Source: Paenibacillus sp. J23TS9
GTDB taxonomy: Bacteria; Bacillota; Bacilli; Paenibacillales; Paenibacillaceae
Reading direction: 5' to 3'
Length of the DNA: 64,000 bases
Assembly: GCF_018403225.1 (NCBI RefSeq)
Contig: NZ_BOSG01000001.1
Coordinates: 1,302,001-1,366,000 of the forward strand
The position numbers were made by a program, and so were the translations under genes. Positions 33,022 to 41,175 of the stretch are shown one piece after another. Positions within the stretch are counted from its first letter, which is position 1. Each line of letters opens with the position of its first letter. The notes beneath the pieces were generated by a model. That model had not been told where the DNA came from and searched no databases. It was given only the letters and a program-made list of their open reading frames with translations.

Positions 33022-34686
33022 TTAGAGGTTTTCAGAGGGCTCAAGCTGAATAAAATTCAAATGTTTCATTCGGTTTATGACAGATAATACTTCATTAATT
33101 CTTGGTAATTCTAGCCATCTTTCGAAGCCAGAAAAAGAAGAAGAAAATACAATATCCACTCCTTCTCTCTCCATATCTTCAAGAGCTTTTTTAATCTTAT
33201 CATGTAGAATAATGAGGCGATCCTGATTACTTATAGCGATTTTACGAATTAAAAAGGCAATAGCTGCAAGCTGGGCGTGTGATGTGATATTGTAAAGCCC
33301 TCTGATATCAATTTGTTCATCACCTATTAACATGTATCCCATAGCCGAAACCACTAACTTTTCTCTACCACTGCCTTGTGGATAGCTCGAAAAGTGATCG
33401 GAGGTTATTTTTCTATCTATCTCCCATTTTGTAAAGGGGATACGTTCGCGTGGTTTGTCATCTTCACATAATTTTTTTGCTTGCTGGGTTACGTTTTTGG
33501 GCACAAAATTGTCCATCATGATGATTTGGTCAGCAACGGATAAAAATTCACTGCTACCTCCAATAATAAGAACGGAAGATACGCCAACAGCTTCATATAG
33601 CTCCCTGACACGTTCAGTTAAAGGTGTAATGGGTTCACGCTTGATTAATGAACGCATTCTAGTGTCTTGAATCATAAAATTCGTCGCACTTCTGTCTTCA
33701 TCAATAAGAAGAAGCTTACACCCGTAGTTAATTGCCTCCATAATATTTGCGGCTTGAGATGTAGAACCTGAGGCGTAGTCAGTCGAAAACTGTTCAGCCG
33801 AACGATTGGGTATCCATTTTATGAAAGGCGTGATATTGATATTGTTTATGGAACGGCCTTCCTCTGCAGATATTTCCATTGCACTTTGATCTGTAATCAC
33901 AATTTCTCGTCCATCACCTATGCTGTGATTGTAAATCCCCGAATTTAGCGCATCCAGCAATGTGCTTTTACCCGAGTAACCACCACCGGTGATGACCGTT
34001 ACACCATGTTTTATTCCCATTCCTCGCAAACCACAGATTTCAACTTCGACATCTTCCGGGGATGTAAAAGGCAAGGCACCCTCCAATGGACCGCTGTTGT
34101 CTTTATTTCTTGGCAAAATGCTGCCATTCGCAATAAACGCACTATAATCACTGTATTTCAGCCATTCGCGAATCATATTTTGTTTTTTTACCAATTCATA
34201 GGCAGCATATAATTTGGTAAGATCAAAGTTGGCTATTAACTCTTCCACTTCTTTTGGAAGCATTTTGCAGAGCATGCGCATAGCTTTATCATTATTCTTG
34301 AATGGAAGTTGAACTGTAATCATTAAGCATAGATACCATTTTTCCGAGATGACTTCGACAAAGGATGCATTACGTTGCAACACCACATTAGTTGGACGAA
34401 AACAATAAAAAGCACCATTTTCTTTATCAGAACGTGACCGGTTATAAATCAATTCATTTAATGTCTCAATATGATTAACCCATTCTCTTAATGCAAAATC
34501 TGAGAGAACAACCTGATCCATATTTTCATCTAAGCCGAGACGGTCAAAAGGTATTTTTATGGTGATACATGGTATATCTAGTGTGAGTTTATGTGTCCGT
34601 TCAATGTAATAGGCAACATCATTATTCCAATAGGTTGGGTCACTTATCGTACCCCCTTCATCATAATATGAACCTTCATAAATCAT
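33022..34686 (-). CDS. ABC-class P-loop ATPase (ABC-ATPase domain protein, MRB1590-like)
   Basis: 554 residues. The phosphate loop is GGGYSGKSTLLDALN; the Walker B-like LLLIDEDRSATNF and the C-terminal IRGLYNITSHAQLAAIAFLI match the predicted ABC_ATPase family found in bacteria and kinetoplastids, possibly RNA-linked. The usual first 20 or so residues (KRLAQYFRSLQSGQSSYS) are readable upstream but end at TGA-TGC without an ATG, although ATG ATG CTT with a good AAAGGA is one frame away. So either a one-base error or indel removed the native start, or ATT at about 34743 is used. Cassette-like: M2 is 22 nt after the stop. Confidence 0.82.
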   Translation of the reverse strand: MIYEGSYYDEGGTISDPTYWNNDVAYYIERTHKLTLDIPCITIKIPFDRLGLDENMDQVVLSDFALREWVNHIETLNELIYNRSRSDKENGAFYCFRPTNVVLQRNASFVEVISEKWYLCLMITVQLPFKNNDKAMRMLCKMLPKEVEELIANFDLTKLYAAYELVKKQNMIREWLKYSDYSAFIANGSILPRNKDNSGPLEGALPFTSPEDVEVEICGLRGMGIKHGVTVITGGGYSGKSTLLDALNSGIYNHSIGDGREIVITDQSAMEISAEEGRSINNINITPFIKWIPNRSAEQFSTDYASGSTSQAANIMEAINYGCKLLLIDEDRSATNFMIQDTRMRSLIKREPITPLTERVRELYEAVGVSSVLIIGGSSEFLSVADQIIMMDNFVPKNVTQQAKKLCEDDKPRERIPFTKWEIDRKITSDHFSSYPQGSGREKLVVSAMGYMLIGDEQIDIRGLYNITSHAQLAAIAFLIRKIAISNQDRLIILHDKIKKALEDMEREGVDIVFSSSFSGFERWLELPRINEVLSVINRMKHLNFIQLEPSENL

Positions 34687-34812
34687 ACTGTAAGATGACT
34701 GTCCGGATTGTAATGAGCGAAAATATTGAGCGAGTCTTTTAATAAAGCATCATCCTTTCATATTTGAAAAGCGGTGAATAACGGAAAAAAGTGCCGAAGT
34801 TGAAACGATATC

Positions 34813-34962
34813 TCAAGAAGGGGGCCCCTTATCCTTTGGAACAAGGCAACGACAAAACGGATCGCCCACTAATCTCCAGGTATGAGCCTGCTCAAACCTA
34901 AACCGGCACTGTTTGAAATTATCCGCGAAAAATGAATTCCATCCTAGGTAATTCAAGTTCAA
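34813..34962 (-). pseudogene. RsgA-like GTPase N-terminal remnant
   Basis: From TTG 34962 (GGGGG 10 nt upstream) the frame gives NLNYLGWNSFFADNF, the usual start of ribosome small-subunit-dependent GTPase A, then FEQAHTWRLVGD in place of the EHxHxYRV strand of its OB fold, and ends after 49 residues. The GTPase domain is absent. Downstream of a leader-peptide/terminator arrangement. Confidence 0.5.
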
Positions 34963-35048
34963 TACATATTCCCCCAAACGATTAGATTCCGACCAATTTT
35001 TAAAAAAACCACTATTGTTGCCTTGACCAATCTTATGGCCTATAAAAA

Positions 35049-35075
35049 TAACAGCCACTCCCTGAGTGGCTGTCA
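35049..35075 (-). terminator. hairpin upstream of the RsgA-like remnant
   Basis: ACAGCCACTC/GAGTGGCTGT perfect stem, T-rich on the minus strand side. Could be a terminator or the alternative fold of an attenuator. Confidence 0.5.
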
Positions 35076-35122
35076 TAGACCGGCAAGAAAGCTTAAACTT
35101 TCCTTCTGCCTAAATATAAAAG

Positions 35123-35150
35123 CCCTGAGGGGAATCTACCCTCAGAGCCT
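35123..35150 (-). terminator. terminator directly after the leader peptide ORF
   Basis: Minus strand GGCTCTGAGGG/CCCTCAGGGC followed by TTTTATATTT, 25 bp after the small ORF. Confidence 0.65.
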
Positions 35151-35170
35151 AATGAATTCGTAAAAAGTAA

Positions 35171-35218
35171 TTAAAAAGCAATTTGAGGATAGGACGCATA
35201 TATTGTTTTTGTTTTCAT
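35171..35218 (-). CDS. 15-residue leader peptide candidate
   Basis: ATG 35218 preceded by GAGGTGAGGACA; peptide MKTKTIYASYPQIAF then TAA, followed at once by a strong terminator. The layout (short ORF, terminator, second hairpin, ribosome-related remnant) is that of ribosome-mediated attenuation seen ahead of antibiotic-resistance genes. TATGAT about 27 nt upstream of the ORF is a possible -10. Inference from layout only. Confidence 0.4.
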   Translation of the reverse strand: MKTKTIYASYPQIAF

Positions 35219-35346
35219 TGTCCTCACCTCGTTACGATTTATTTTTACAGCAACAGAATCATAACATAAAGTTCACCCACAAAAAAAGGGAAAGATTAAT
35301 TATATTTAACTCAAAGCCTTGAAACTTTCCGTATTCATGTTAAAGT

Positions 35347-35584
35347 AATCTGCCCGTTAGCTTAATGAGATTACATGGAAACAATGTTAGATACTTATCT
35401 TATCGGTAATCGGCTCATGTTCTTGTCCATTACAGCAATCGGTACAAGTTCTTGTCCTGGGCTCGGGATAAGAACTTGTACCGATAAAACAAAAAAGCCG
35501 CTAAAATAGCGACTTTCAATGGGACTATGTTCTTGTCCTTCGACAAAACAGCTTGTATTCAACTAGCGTTCCCATTTAGTATCA
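35347..35584 (-). repeat. cassette boundary module holding repeat A5
   Basis: M1 AATCTGCCCGTTAGCTTAAT (35347-35366) and M2 TCAACTAGCGTTCCCATTTAG (35559-35579); A5 fills the centre. The following 80 bp to the next module contains no gene (an empty interval). Confidence 0.6.
35386..35545 (+). mobile_element. repeat family A, copy A5 (full length)
   Basis: TTATCTTATCGGTAATCGG, units CATGTTCTTGTCC and ACAAGTTCTTGTCC, inverted AAGAACTTGTACC, hairpin GCCGCTAAAATAGCGAC, right end ATGTTCTTGTCCTTCGACA. Confidence 0.8.
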
Positions 35585-35664
35585 TTTAATTTCCCAATTT
35601 TAACTGTATAGGTTCTCATCTCATACACCATAAAATAAAACCTCTTCTCCCGTTCGTATTTTCG

Positions 35665-35756
35665 TAATCTGCCCTTTACTTCGACAAAAATGGCTGCTGA
35701 TCATCTAGATCAGCAGCCATTTTGTTGTTCTCAACTAACGTCCCCGTTAATTAAAT
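35665..35756 (-). repeat. cassette boundary module with hairpin, after DinB
   Basis: M1-like AATCTGCCCTTTACTTCG (35667-35684), perfect hairpin TGGCTGCTGATC/GATCAGCAGCCA (35691-35719) and M2 CAACTAACGTCCCCGTTAAT (35732-35751), nine nt from the DinB stop. Confidence 0.65.
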
Positions 35757-35764
35757 TGTCTTTT

Positions 35765-36250
35765 CTAGGTTTCCTCCAATCCATCTGTCATGATTAAATC
35801 TAGGTCTGGTGGAATATATCCTTTCATCCGTCCCATCGTGGCAATTTGCCCCTTGTGGTGAAACTCGTGCGTCACAGTATGTGTGAAAAGCCAAAGCGGT
35901 GTAGCTACAAACTTTTGTCCGCTAAACTGACCTTCGATTCGCGTCTCAAAATCCCGTGGATAGTGTTCCAAAAATTCGTGAACCAATTTATCCGCTTCTG
36001 CAAATAAACTGCGCATAGCGGCTACATCCATGGCCGTTTCCAACCTCCAATCGAAAGTACGCCCCAAACCGAACTCTCCGAGCCAAAAAGCATAGCACTC
36101 CGCAACATGGAAATGCGTCTCACGAATCGACCCATGACCGAATTGCCCCACTTCCGTTATATATTCATCGTCTGTCATTTTCTCACAATAATTAAACAGT
36201 ATCTCGCGTGTACGTTGAACATAATCGTATTGCTTCAAGAATAGCTCCAT
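35765..36250 (-). CDS. DinB-family protein
   Basis: 161 residues from ATG 36250, placed behind AAAGGAAG. DinB fold: QTREILF-like first helix, HGSIRETHFHVAECYAFWLG with the first metal histidine and THTVTHEFHHKGQIATMGRM carrying the second pair. The family comprises metal-dependent small-molecule transferases or hydrolases related to bacillithiol enzymes. Intact gene in a single-gene interval. Second of three DinB-type genes in the array; sequence similarity among them is low, so they are not recent duplicates. Confidence 0.87.
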   Translation of the reverse strand: MELFLKQYDYVQRTREILFNYCEKMTDDEYITEVGQFGHGSIRETHFHVAECYAFWLGEFGLGRTFDWRLETAMDVAAMRSLFAEADKLVHEFLEHYPRDFETRIEGQFSGQKFVATPLWLFTHTVTHEFHHKGQIATMGRMKGYIPPDLDLIMTDGLEET

Positions 36251-36323
36251 TCCCCAACTTCCTTTCATATGCAGAATCCACCCCACCAAAAAGTTACCTT
36301 CAAATTCCAAAGAATCTTCACGC

Positions 36324-36488
36324 TTAAAGGCAAGGTCTAAACAATAGTCTCGATATCTTTATGTTTTCCGAATGCTTTAACATAAGCACAGCCTCTTTAT
36401 TGGACCGAAAAGCACCTGTCATTGTTCGAACCTTTATCATTGTTCCAACCACTCCCTTTTTACCTAGAATATCATTCGATGATTGCAT
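36324..36488 (-). CDS. small hypothetical protein next to M1
   Basis: 54 residues from ATG 36488 (GGAGG 8 nt upstream), starting MQSSNDILGKKGVVGTMIKV and ending in a basic stretch. The start lies just downstream of the M1 core, as for other cassette genes, with DinB 74 bp further on. No family recognised; may be the 5' part of a truncated gene. Confidence 0.45.
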   Translation of the reverse strand: MQSSNDILGKKGVVGTMIKVRTMTGAFRSNKEAVLMLKHSENIKISRLLFRPCL

Positions 36489-36503
36489 TCTAATATCCTC
36501 CTG

Positions 36504-36530
36504 CACTATCCTGCCCGTTAGCTTAATGAC
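36504..36530 (-). repeat. cassette core M1
   Basis: CACTATCCTGCCCGTTAGC then TTAATGAC, upstream of the small gene and DinB. Confidence 0.6.
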
Positions 36531-36688
36531 AGTGGTACCATTCTCGAGAGCTGAGGTTCATTTAGGCTTGGTTTTAATTTAGATAGGGTCGTTCTTCTCT
36601 TTTGGGTTGGGATAAGAACATATAACTTTAAAACAGAAAACTGCGATTTAACGTATCTTATAGTCCCGTCATAATGTAGGCACTTTTG

Positions 36689-36821
36689 TGTCATTATCCT
36701 ACAATGTAGGCACTTTTGTGCATTTTTTTATGACATAAAATTCCCTACATAAATAACAAAAATCCTGATCCATCAGGCTTTCTTCACATTTAATATGTAG
36801 GTGGATTTGTGTCATTAGACA
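36689..36821 (+). mobile_element. repeat family B, copy B2
   Basis: 133 bp, TGTCATTATCCTACAATG at the left and ATTTGTGTCATTAGACA at the right; inverted ATGACATAAAAT unit and hairpin AATCCTGATCCATCAGGCTT inside. An extra unit (AATGTAGGCACTTTTGTG) precedes the left end at 36673. Same layout and length as B1. Confidence 0.7.
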
Positions 36822-36922
36822 ATTTACAAATCCGATATAGCAAACTTCAGATCAATCAGAGCCCAGGTTTTTCCGATTCTCGGTCTACCGTATACTATCA
36901 TTCCCGGGAGACGATTATTCCT

Positions 36923-37222
36923 TTATTTTATAATTCCAAAGGAAAAGGCTACATCAATGGGATTATGCCACATTCTCAAGATGAAAGCATGTTTTTCACA
37001 GAAAAAGAACACCCGCTTCAACCTATTTAGGCTGCGCGGGTGTTCTCGTTCAGACGACACGCTCTGATCGAGGTAGTCTCGCATAATGCTCATGGCTTGT
37101 CTTCCTCGATATTCTTCCTTACTCATGAACAACTCGCGGAAATATACCTTTATATCCTGAAGCGAGTTCGGATGACATTCGCGATTTCCATAAACACGGA
37201 AGATTTCAATAGTCTCCTCGTT
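36923..37222 (-). pseudogene. fragment of an unidentified gene with terminator inside
   Basis: A minus frame without start codon reads EETIEIFRVYGNRECHPNSL, VYFRELFMSKEEYRGRQAMS and MRDYLDQSVSSERE, then runs through a strong hairpin (AGAACACCCGC/GCGGGTGTTCT, 37006-37046, T-rich on the minus strand). Coding-like up to the hairpin; the natural stop was probably lost. Family not recognised. Confidence 0.4.
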
Positions 37223-37427
37223 TATAAATTAATCATTTAATGAAGTCTTACATCACGTTAAATACGTGCCACAGTCTCTTCAATTTCATCAGATACATGC
37301 GAATGGCCTTAACTGAAGTGCCGAAGCCCACTTCCTTCTCGCCTGCTACGATCTCAGAATTTGCCTACTATATCGTATTCTCAAAATTGTTATAGGTATG
37401 ACTATTTGGAAATGTATTTTTGTATAA

Positions 37428-37811
37428 TCAAATTTTGATGTTAGTTCGTTCAATCTGAGATTCAATTACATCATATAGAGCAAGTTTATAGTTTATTTTA
37501 TCCAGGTTAAAATATAGTTCCCTTATACTCTTCTCAATTTCTTTTTTATGATGAAGCATCATCATTTTTCGTTCCGCAATCGTCGAGTCCCCTTCTTTAT
37601 ACAAGTATACATACTTTTGAATTTGAGCAATCGGCATTCCTGTGGCTCGAAGTGCGGTAACAAAGGATATCCAGCTTAAATCCTCATCGTCATATAGCCG
37701 CTTCCCAGTTTCATTTCTTTTCACATGGGGAAGCAGCCCCTCTTTTTCGTAATATCGAAGGGTGGGAGCTGTTATTCCTGTCATTTCGGCAACTTCTTTT
37801 ATAGTCAACAT
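37428..37811 (-). CDS. MerR family transcriptional regulator
   Basis: 127 residues. N-terminal winged helix with LTIKEVAEMTGITAPTLRYY and EKEGLLPHVKRNETGKRLYD, then a coiled dimerisation helix; no metal-binding cysteines, as in the AdhR/NmlR-like group that responds to reactive carbonyls. A perfect dyad TTAAAGT-TT-ACTTTAA lies 23 bp upstream. Divergent from the SDR gene, whose promoter has the 19-bp spacer typical of MerR activation. Confidence 0.9.
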   Translation of the reverse strand: MLTIKEVAEMTGITAPTLRYYEKEGLLPHVKRNETGKRLYDDEDLSWISFVTALRATGMPIAQIQKYVYLYKEGDSTIAERKMMMLHHKKEIEKSIRELYFNLDKINYKLALYDVIESQIERTNIKI

Positions 37812-37833
37812 AACTAAACCTCACCGCTATCTG

Positions 37834-37849
37834 TTAAAGTTTACTTTAA
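37834..37849. promoter_or_regulatory. MerR operator at its own promoter
   Basis: TTAAAGTTTACTTTAA, perfect palindrome with a 2-bp centre, close to operators of AdhR/NmlR-type regulators. Confidence 0.6.
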
Positions 37850-37969
37850 ATGAATATTTGGCAACTTAAATTGATTTTTCCAAATTTACGCTATAAAAAA
37901 TAGAGAAATATTTGAATTTAGTTAATTAATCTGTTTAATTAGGCACTTATTATTATAATCAAAATAACC

Positions 37970-38000
37970 TTGACTTCAAGTGAACTTTATCTTTTATGAT
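37970..38000 (+). promoter_or_regulatory. MerR-type promoter of the SDR gene
   Basis: TTGACT and TATGAT separated by 19 bp, with the partial dyad TCAAGT-GA-ACTTTA in the spacer. A 19-bp spacer is the hallmark of promoters untwisted by MerR proteins. Confidence 0.65.
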
Positions 38001-38044
38001 ATCAAAGTAAAATTTAAAATGATTTCTGAGAGGATGAAGTTACA

Positions 38045-38800
38045 ATGGCAAATATCTCAATCGTTACTGGCGGCAGCCGCGGACTTGGTCGCAATACTGC
38101 CATCAGTATTGCACGTCATGGCGGTGATGTCATCTTGACCTATCTTAGCCAAGCAGAAGAAGCAAAGTCTGTCGTTGCTGAGATCGAATCTTTAGGTCGT
38201 AAAGCAGCGGCATTACAACTTGATGTTGGAAATATTTCCAGCTTTACTACCTTTGTTGAGACAGTTCGTTCGACCCTGCAGTCAACCTGGAATAGCACCA
38301 CTTTCGATCATCTGGTGAACAATGCCGGCTACGGAGAAATGACCGGCTTTACCGAAACTACAGAAGCTCAGTTCGAGGGCCTGTTTAATGTGCATGTTAA
38401 GGGTGTGTTTTTCTTGACACAGGCCCTCCTGCCTCTGCTTGCAGATGGTGGTCGTATTGTGAACTTCTCAACTGGACTTACTCGTGTTTCTTTTCCTGGA
38501 TTCTCCGCCTATTCTGCCGCAAAGGGGGCGGTCGAGATTCTAACCGTCTATTTGGCCAAAGAACTTGGTCACCGAGGTATCACTGCTAATACCATTGCAC
38601 CTGGAGCAATCGAAACCGATTTTCTAGGAGGTTCTGTACGCGACATACCTGCTTACAATGAAACGTTTGCCGCGATGACTGCCCTTGGTCGAGTCGGGGT
38701 ACCCGAGGACATTGGTCCCGCAGTCGCCAGCTTACTTGGTTCCGATAATCGATGGGTTAACGGGCAGAGAATCGAGGTTTCGGGTGGTCAGAATATCTGA
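38045..38800 (+). CDS. short-chain dehydrogenase/reductase under MerR control
   Basis: 251 residues. Classical SDR: TGGSRGLGRN cofactor loop, LVNNAGYGEM, catalytic YSAAK with upstream Ser in NFSTGLT, and C-terminal GRVGVPEDIGPAVASLL. NADPH preference is suggested by the Arg in the glycine-rich loop. GAGAGGATG precedes the ATG. Intact plus-strand gene with its own terminator. With the divergent MerR regulator this is a self-contained inducible aldehyde/ketone-type stress module; substrate unknown. Confidence 0.92.
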   Translation: MANISIVTGGSRGLGRNTAISIARHGGDVILTYLSQAEEAKSVVAEIESLGRKAAALQLDVGNISSFTTFVETVRSTLQSTWNSTTFDHLVNNAGYGEMTGFTETTEAQFEGLFNVHVKGVFFLTQALLPLLADGGRIVNFSTGLTRVSFPGFSAYSAAKGAVEILTVYLAKELGHRGITANTIAPGAIETDFLGGSVRDIPAYNETFAAMTALGRVGVPEDIGPAVASLLGSDNRWVNGQRIEVSGGQNI

Positions 38801-38855
38801 TCGCCTTCCATGGTCTTAACTCATGAACTCAAGGCTCAACTCCCTCCAGCTGGTT

Positions 38856-38895
38856 AAAGACTAAACCACTCCTGACACAATAGGAGTGGTCTTTT
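38856..38895 (+). terminator. terminator after the SDR gene
   Basis: ACCACTCCT/AGGAGTGGT stem followed by CTTTT. Confidence 0.8.
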
Positions 38896-38950
38896 AAATA
38901 GAACTCATACTCTTTTATAGCACACTCACAAGTATCACTTGCAGTAATTT

Positions 38951-39112
38951 CTGATAACGTTTTGTATTGACGACGGCCTGGCCCCTTAGAGTCGCTGCTT
39001 ATAGTTGTGAGGCTCCGAACACCTAATGTAGTGATGTCCCGACGGGCTTAGGGGGCTGGATGTGGTCACTCGCTTCTCAGAGTGACCCGAAGCGTCAATA
39101 TGGTGTTAGTCG
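38951..39112 (-). repeat. attC-like site after the nucleotidyltransferase gene
   Basis: Minus orientation: ACTAACACCATATTGACG (39106-region) opens the site and CGTCAATACAAAACGTTATC (38972-38953) closes it. TAAC/GTTA and TATTGACG/CGTCAATA are inverted complements separated by short spacers, the R''-L''...L'-R' plan of integron attC sites. The TAA of the gene's stop lies inside the first core. Confidence 0.6.
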
Positions 39113-39874
39113 AAGGAAGTTCTGGAAGCAGCCATTGCATTTAAGGCGTTCTCAAAATATCTATATACTTCATCTGCAATTCCCAAAAACTCTTCAACAA
39201 GTACATTACTACTATCCAAGTAACAAGCATACAGATAATCAACTAAAGCGGAGTCAATCTCACAATAGTTTAATATGGCATTCTTCATCATAATAATGTC
39301 ATCTTGCCATACACCTGTATCTTCTAAAACCAAAGAGTATAATGCACGAATTAATCTCTTAGAGTAACCTTTAATATATCTATTCTTCATTGTGTTATCA
39401 CTAGCATTAGAAAGTAAACTATGTATACGATCTACTTCGTCCTTGGTCTCTGTATTTAGGTCTAAAATGAACTCAGGAGAAATAATTATCGGTGGTACTT
39501 TTTCACCAACGTCATCACCATATATGCAAACACAAATTATCTTAACCCAAAAACCCCACTCATTTGGTACTTAATACATCGTCAATCGAGCAAATTGTCG
39601 TATCAATCTTAGTTAATACTGGATATTCTCCCAAAAGCCTGTCTTTAATATCTGACAATCTTTCGAAATCAATATCTTTGGGATTTACACATACAATAGT
39701 AAAGTCTGCATCTGACTTAAAAGGTTTAGCAGTTCCTTTTGGAATCGAGCCACACATATAAATGCTATGAATCTTACCTTTAAATTCGGTAAGTATATTA
39801 TCTATATACTTATCAACAAAATCCTTATATTCACTTTGTATTACAATTCTATTTATAACTTTTTCTAATATCAT
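39106..39874 (-). pseudogene. nucleotidyltransferase (KNTase-like) with one frameshift
   Basis: From ATG 39874 (AGGAGGAG upstream) the frame has the polymerase-beta signature YMCGSIPKGTAKPFKSDADF. After DDVLS one extra base causes a stop; in the shifted frame PNEWGFWVKIICVCIYGDDV continues without break to YSKRLIRALYSLVLEDTGVW and TAA at 39106. The joined protein of about 256 residues resembles aminoglycoside-nucleotidyltransferase-like proteins. Broken as read, at about 39565; a sequencing error is possible. Cassette gene: attC-like sites at both ends. Confidence 0.78.
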
Positions 39875-39905
39875 ATAGACTCCTCCTAAACTAAGAACCT
39901 CTTTC

Positions 39906-40198
39906 GGCTAACGTCTTATCTACGCACTTCGTAAATAACTTCATATGTTGAATATTCGCGAAATCAATAAACTCCCCTGCCTATTAGCTTAATAAATTTA
40001 ATTAATAGTTCAATGCATATCTAATCGGTAATCGGCTCATATTCTTGTCCAATACGGCAACCGGTACAAGTTCTTGTCCTGAATCAGGACAAGAACTTGT
40101 ACCTTTAAAACAAAAAGCCGCTAAATTAGCGACTTTCAATGGGTTAATGTTTTTGTCCCCCGACAATTATTCTTGTTCGTTCCCCGTTAGTTTAATGC
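39906..40198 (-). repeat. compound boundary: attC-like core, M1, repeat A6, M2
   Basis: GGCTAACGTCTTATCTACGC (39906-39925), M1 variant CCCTGCCTATTAGCTTAATA (39974-39993), A6, then M2 GTTCGTTCCCCGTTAGTTT (40175-40193). The minus-strand stretch from GCTAAT to GTTAGCC (39985-39906) alone is attC-like in length and ends. Confidence 0.5.
40016..40165 (+). mobile_element. repeat family A, copy A6
   Basis: Full architecture: ATATCTAATCGGTAATCGG, units, inverted unit, hairpin GCCGCTAAATTAGCGAC, end GTTTTTGTCCCCCGACA. Confidence 0.8.
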
Positions 40199-40247
40199 AA
40201 AATGGCTATCCGTCTATTACATATTTGGTTTAATTATTACTCATTAG

Positions 40248-40691
40248 TTAGTCAGGTTTAATAACCTTATCAAAGCAATATGAATCTTTGTCATAGCCAT
40301 TGTGCACATAAAAAGCATGAGCATCGGTTCGCTTAAATCCGCTACATAAAATAATACTTGATATTCCCATTTCTTTAGCATAGTTTTCAGTGTGTCTTAG
40401 TAGTTTTGTACCTATCCCACTATTCTGTAATTCCTTTTTAACAGCAAGCCCTTGAATATGTAGATAACCAATCAAATCCCCTACGGATAACGCCTGAACT
40501 ATAGAGACAAAACCAACCACATCATTTTCAAATAATGCAACGAATGTTTTGTAATTTCCATCCTTATTCATGTTTTCCATAGTAACTCGAAAGGTTTCAA
40601 TATTAACAGTGCGAACTCCAAGTACATCGTTCCATAAAAAAACAACTTCTGTATAATCACTTACTACAACTTCTCGTATCTTAATTTCCAT
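40248..40691 (-). CDS. GNAT acetyltransferase
   Basis: 147 residues from ATG 40691 (AAGGGGAG 6 nt upstream; the TTG at 40697 is less likely). GNAT fold: start MEIKIREVVVSDYTEVVFLW, strand IGYLHIQGLAVKKELQNSGI with the acetyl-CoA loop QNSGIGTKLL, and ILCSGFKRTDAHAFYVHNGY near the end. Similar in outline to aminoglycoside/N-acetyltransferases of accessory regions. M2 about 50 nt after the stop. Substrate unknown. Confidence 0.87.
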   Translation of the reverse strand: MEIKIREVVVSDYTEVVFLWNDVLGVRTVNIETFRVTMENMNKDGNYKTFVALFENDVVGFVSIVQALSVGDLIGYLHIQGLAVKKELQNSGIGTKLLRHTENYAKEMGISSIILCSGFKRTDAHAFYVHNGYDKDSYCFDKVIKPD

Positions 40692-41175
40692 ACCCAACTC
40701 CCCTTAATAGAAATATTCGAACGAAGGAATCGACAATCGTTAGCTATATCCATATCTTATCATACCAAAATTTGCATTTTTCGTATCACTTCAAATTTTG
40801 CTCATATTAGGGAGAAGGATCATACCCAGATACTTTATTTCCCTCAGAAGCTATCCGAATGGACATATTCTTTATTCTCAATGTTAGCTCTATAAATATG
40901 GATCTGTTTAGATCATCATCAAACTGGTAATCGGATCATGTTCTTGTCCTTTTAGGCGATAAAACAAAAAAGCCGCTAAATTAGCGACTTTCTATGGGCC
41001 ATGTTCTTGTCCCTCGAAATCTGTCCCAATTAATAACACAAAAACACCACCAAGTTTTCCTCCACATCTTACGACATGGTTTCTTTCACTTGAAGGTGTT
41101 TTAATTTGTATCACATTACGGGGTCAGTTCCATCCGATAGAGAGTGGTTTTCATTCACCATAATATCGTTTTGCA
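40692..41175. other. 484 bp with a core-like motif and repeat A7
   Basis: ACAATCGTTAGCTATATCC at about 40733-40751 resembles the cassette cores. Beyond repeat A7 no gene is recognisable. Confidence 0.4.
40924..41018 (+). mobile_element. repeat family A, copy A7 (internally deleted)
   Basis: CTGGTAATCGGATCATGTTC, then directly AGGCGATAAAACAAAAAAGC, hairpin GCCGCTAAATTAGCGAC and ATGTTCTTGTCCCTCGA. The inner unit pair is deleted. Confidence 0.75.

Noticed and set aside
34963..35076. MTATQG-starting N-terminal extension of the RsgA-like frame
   Set aside because: Its ATG lies inside a terminator hairpin and the family start begins at the TTG at 34962.
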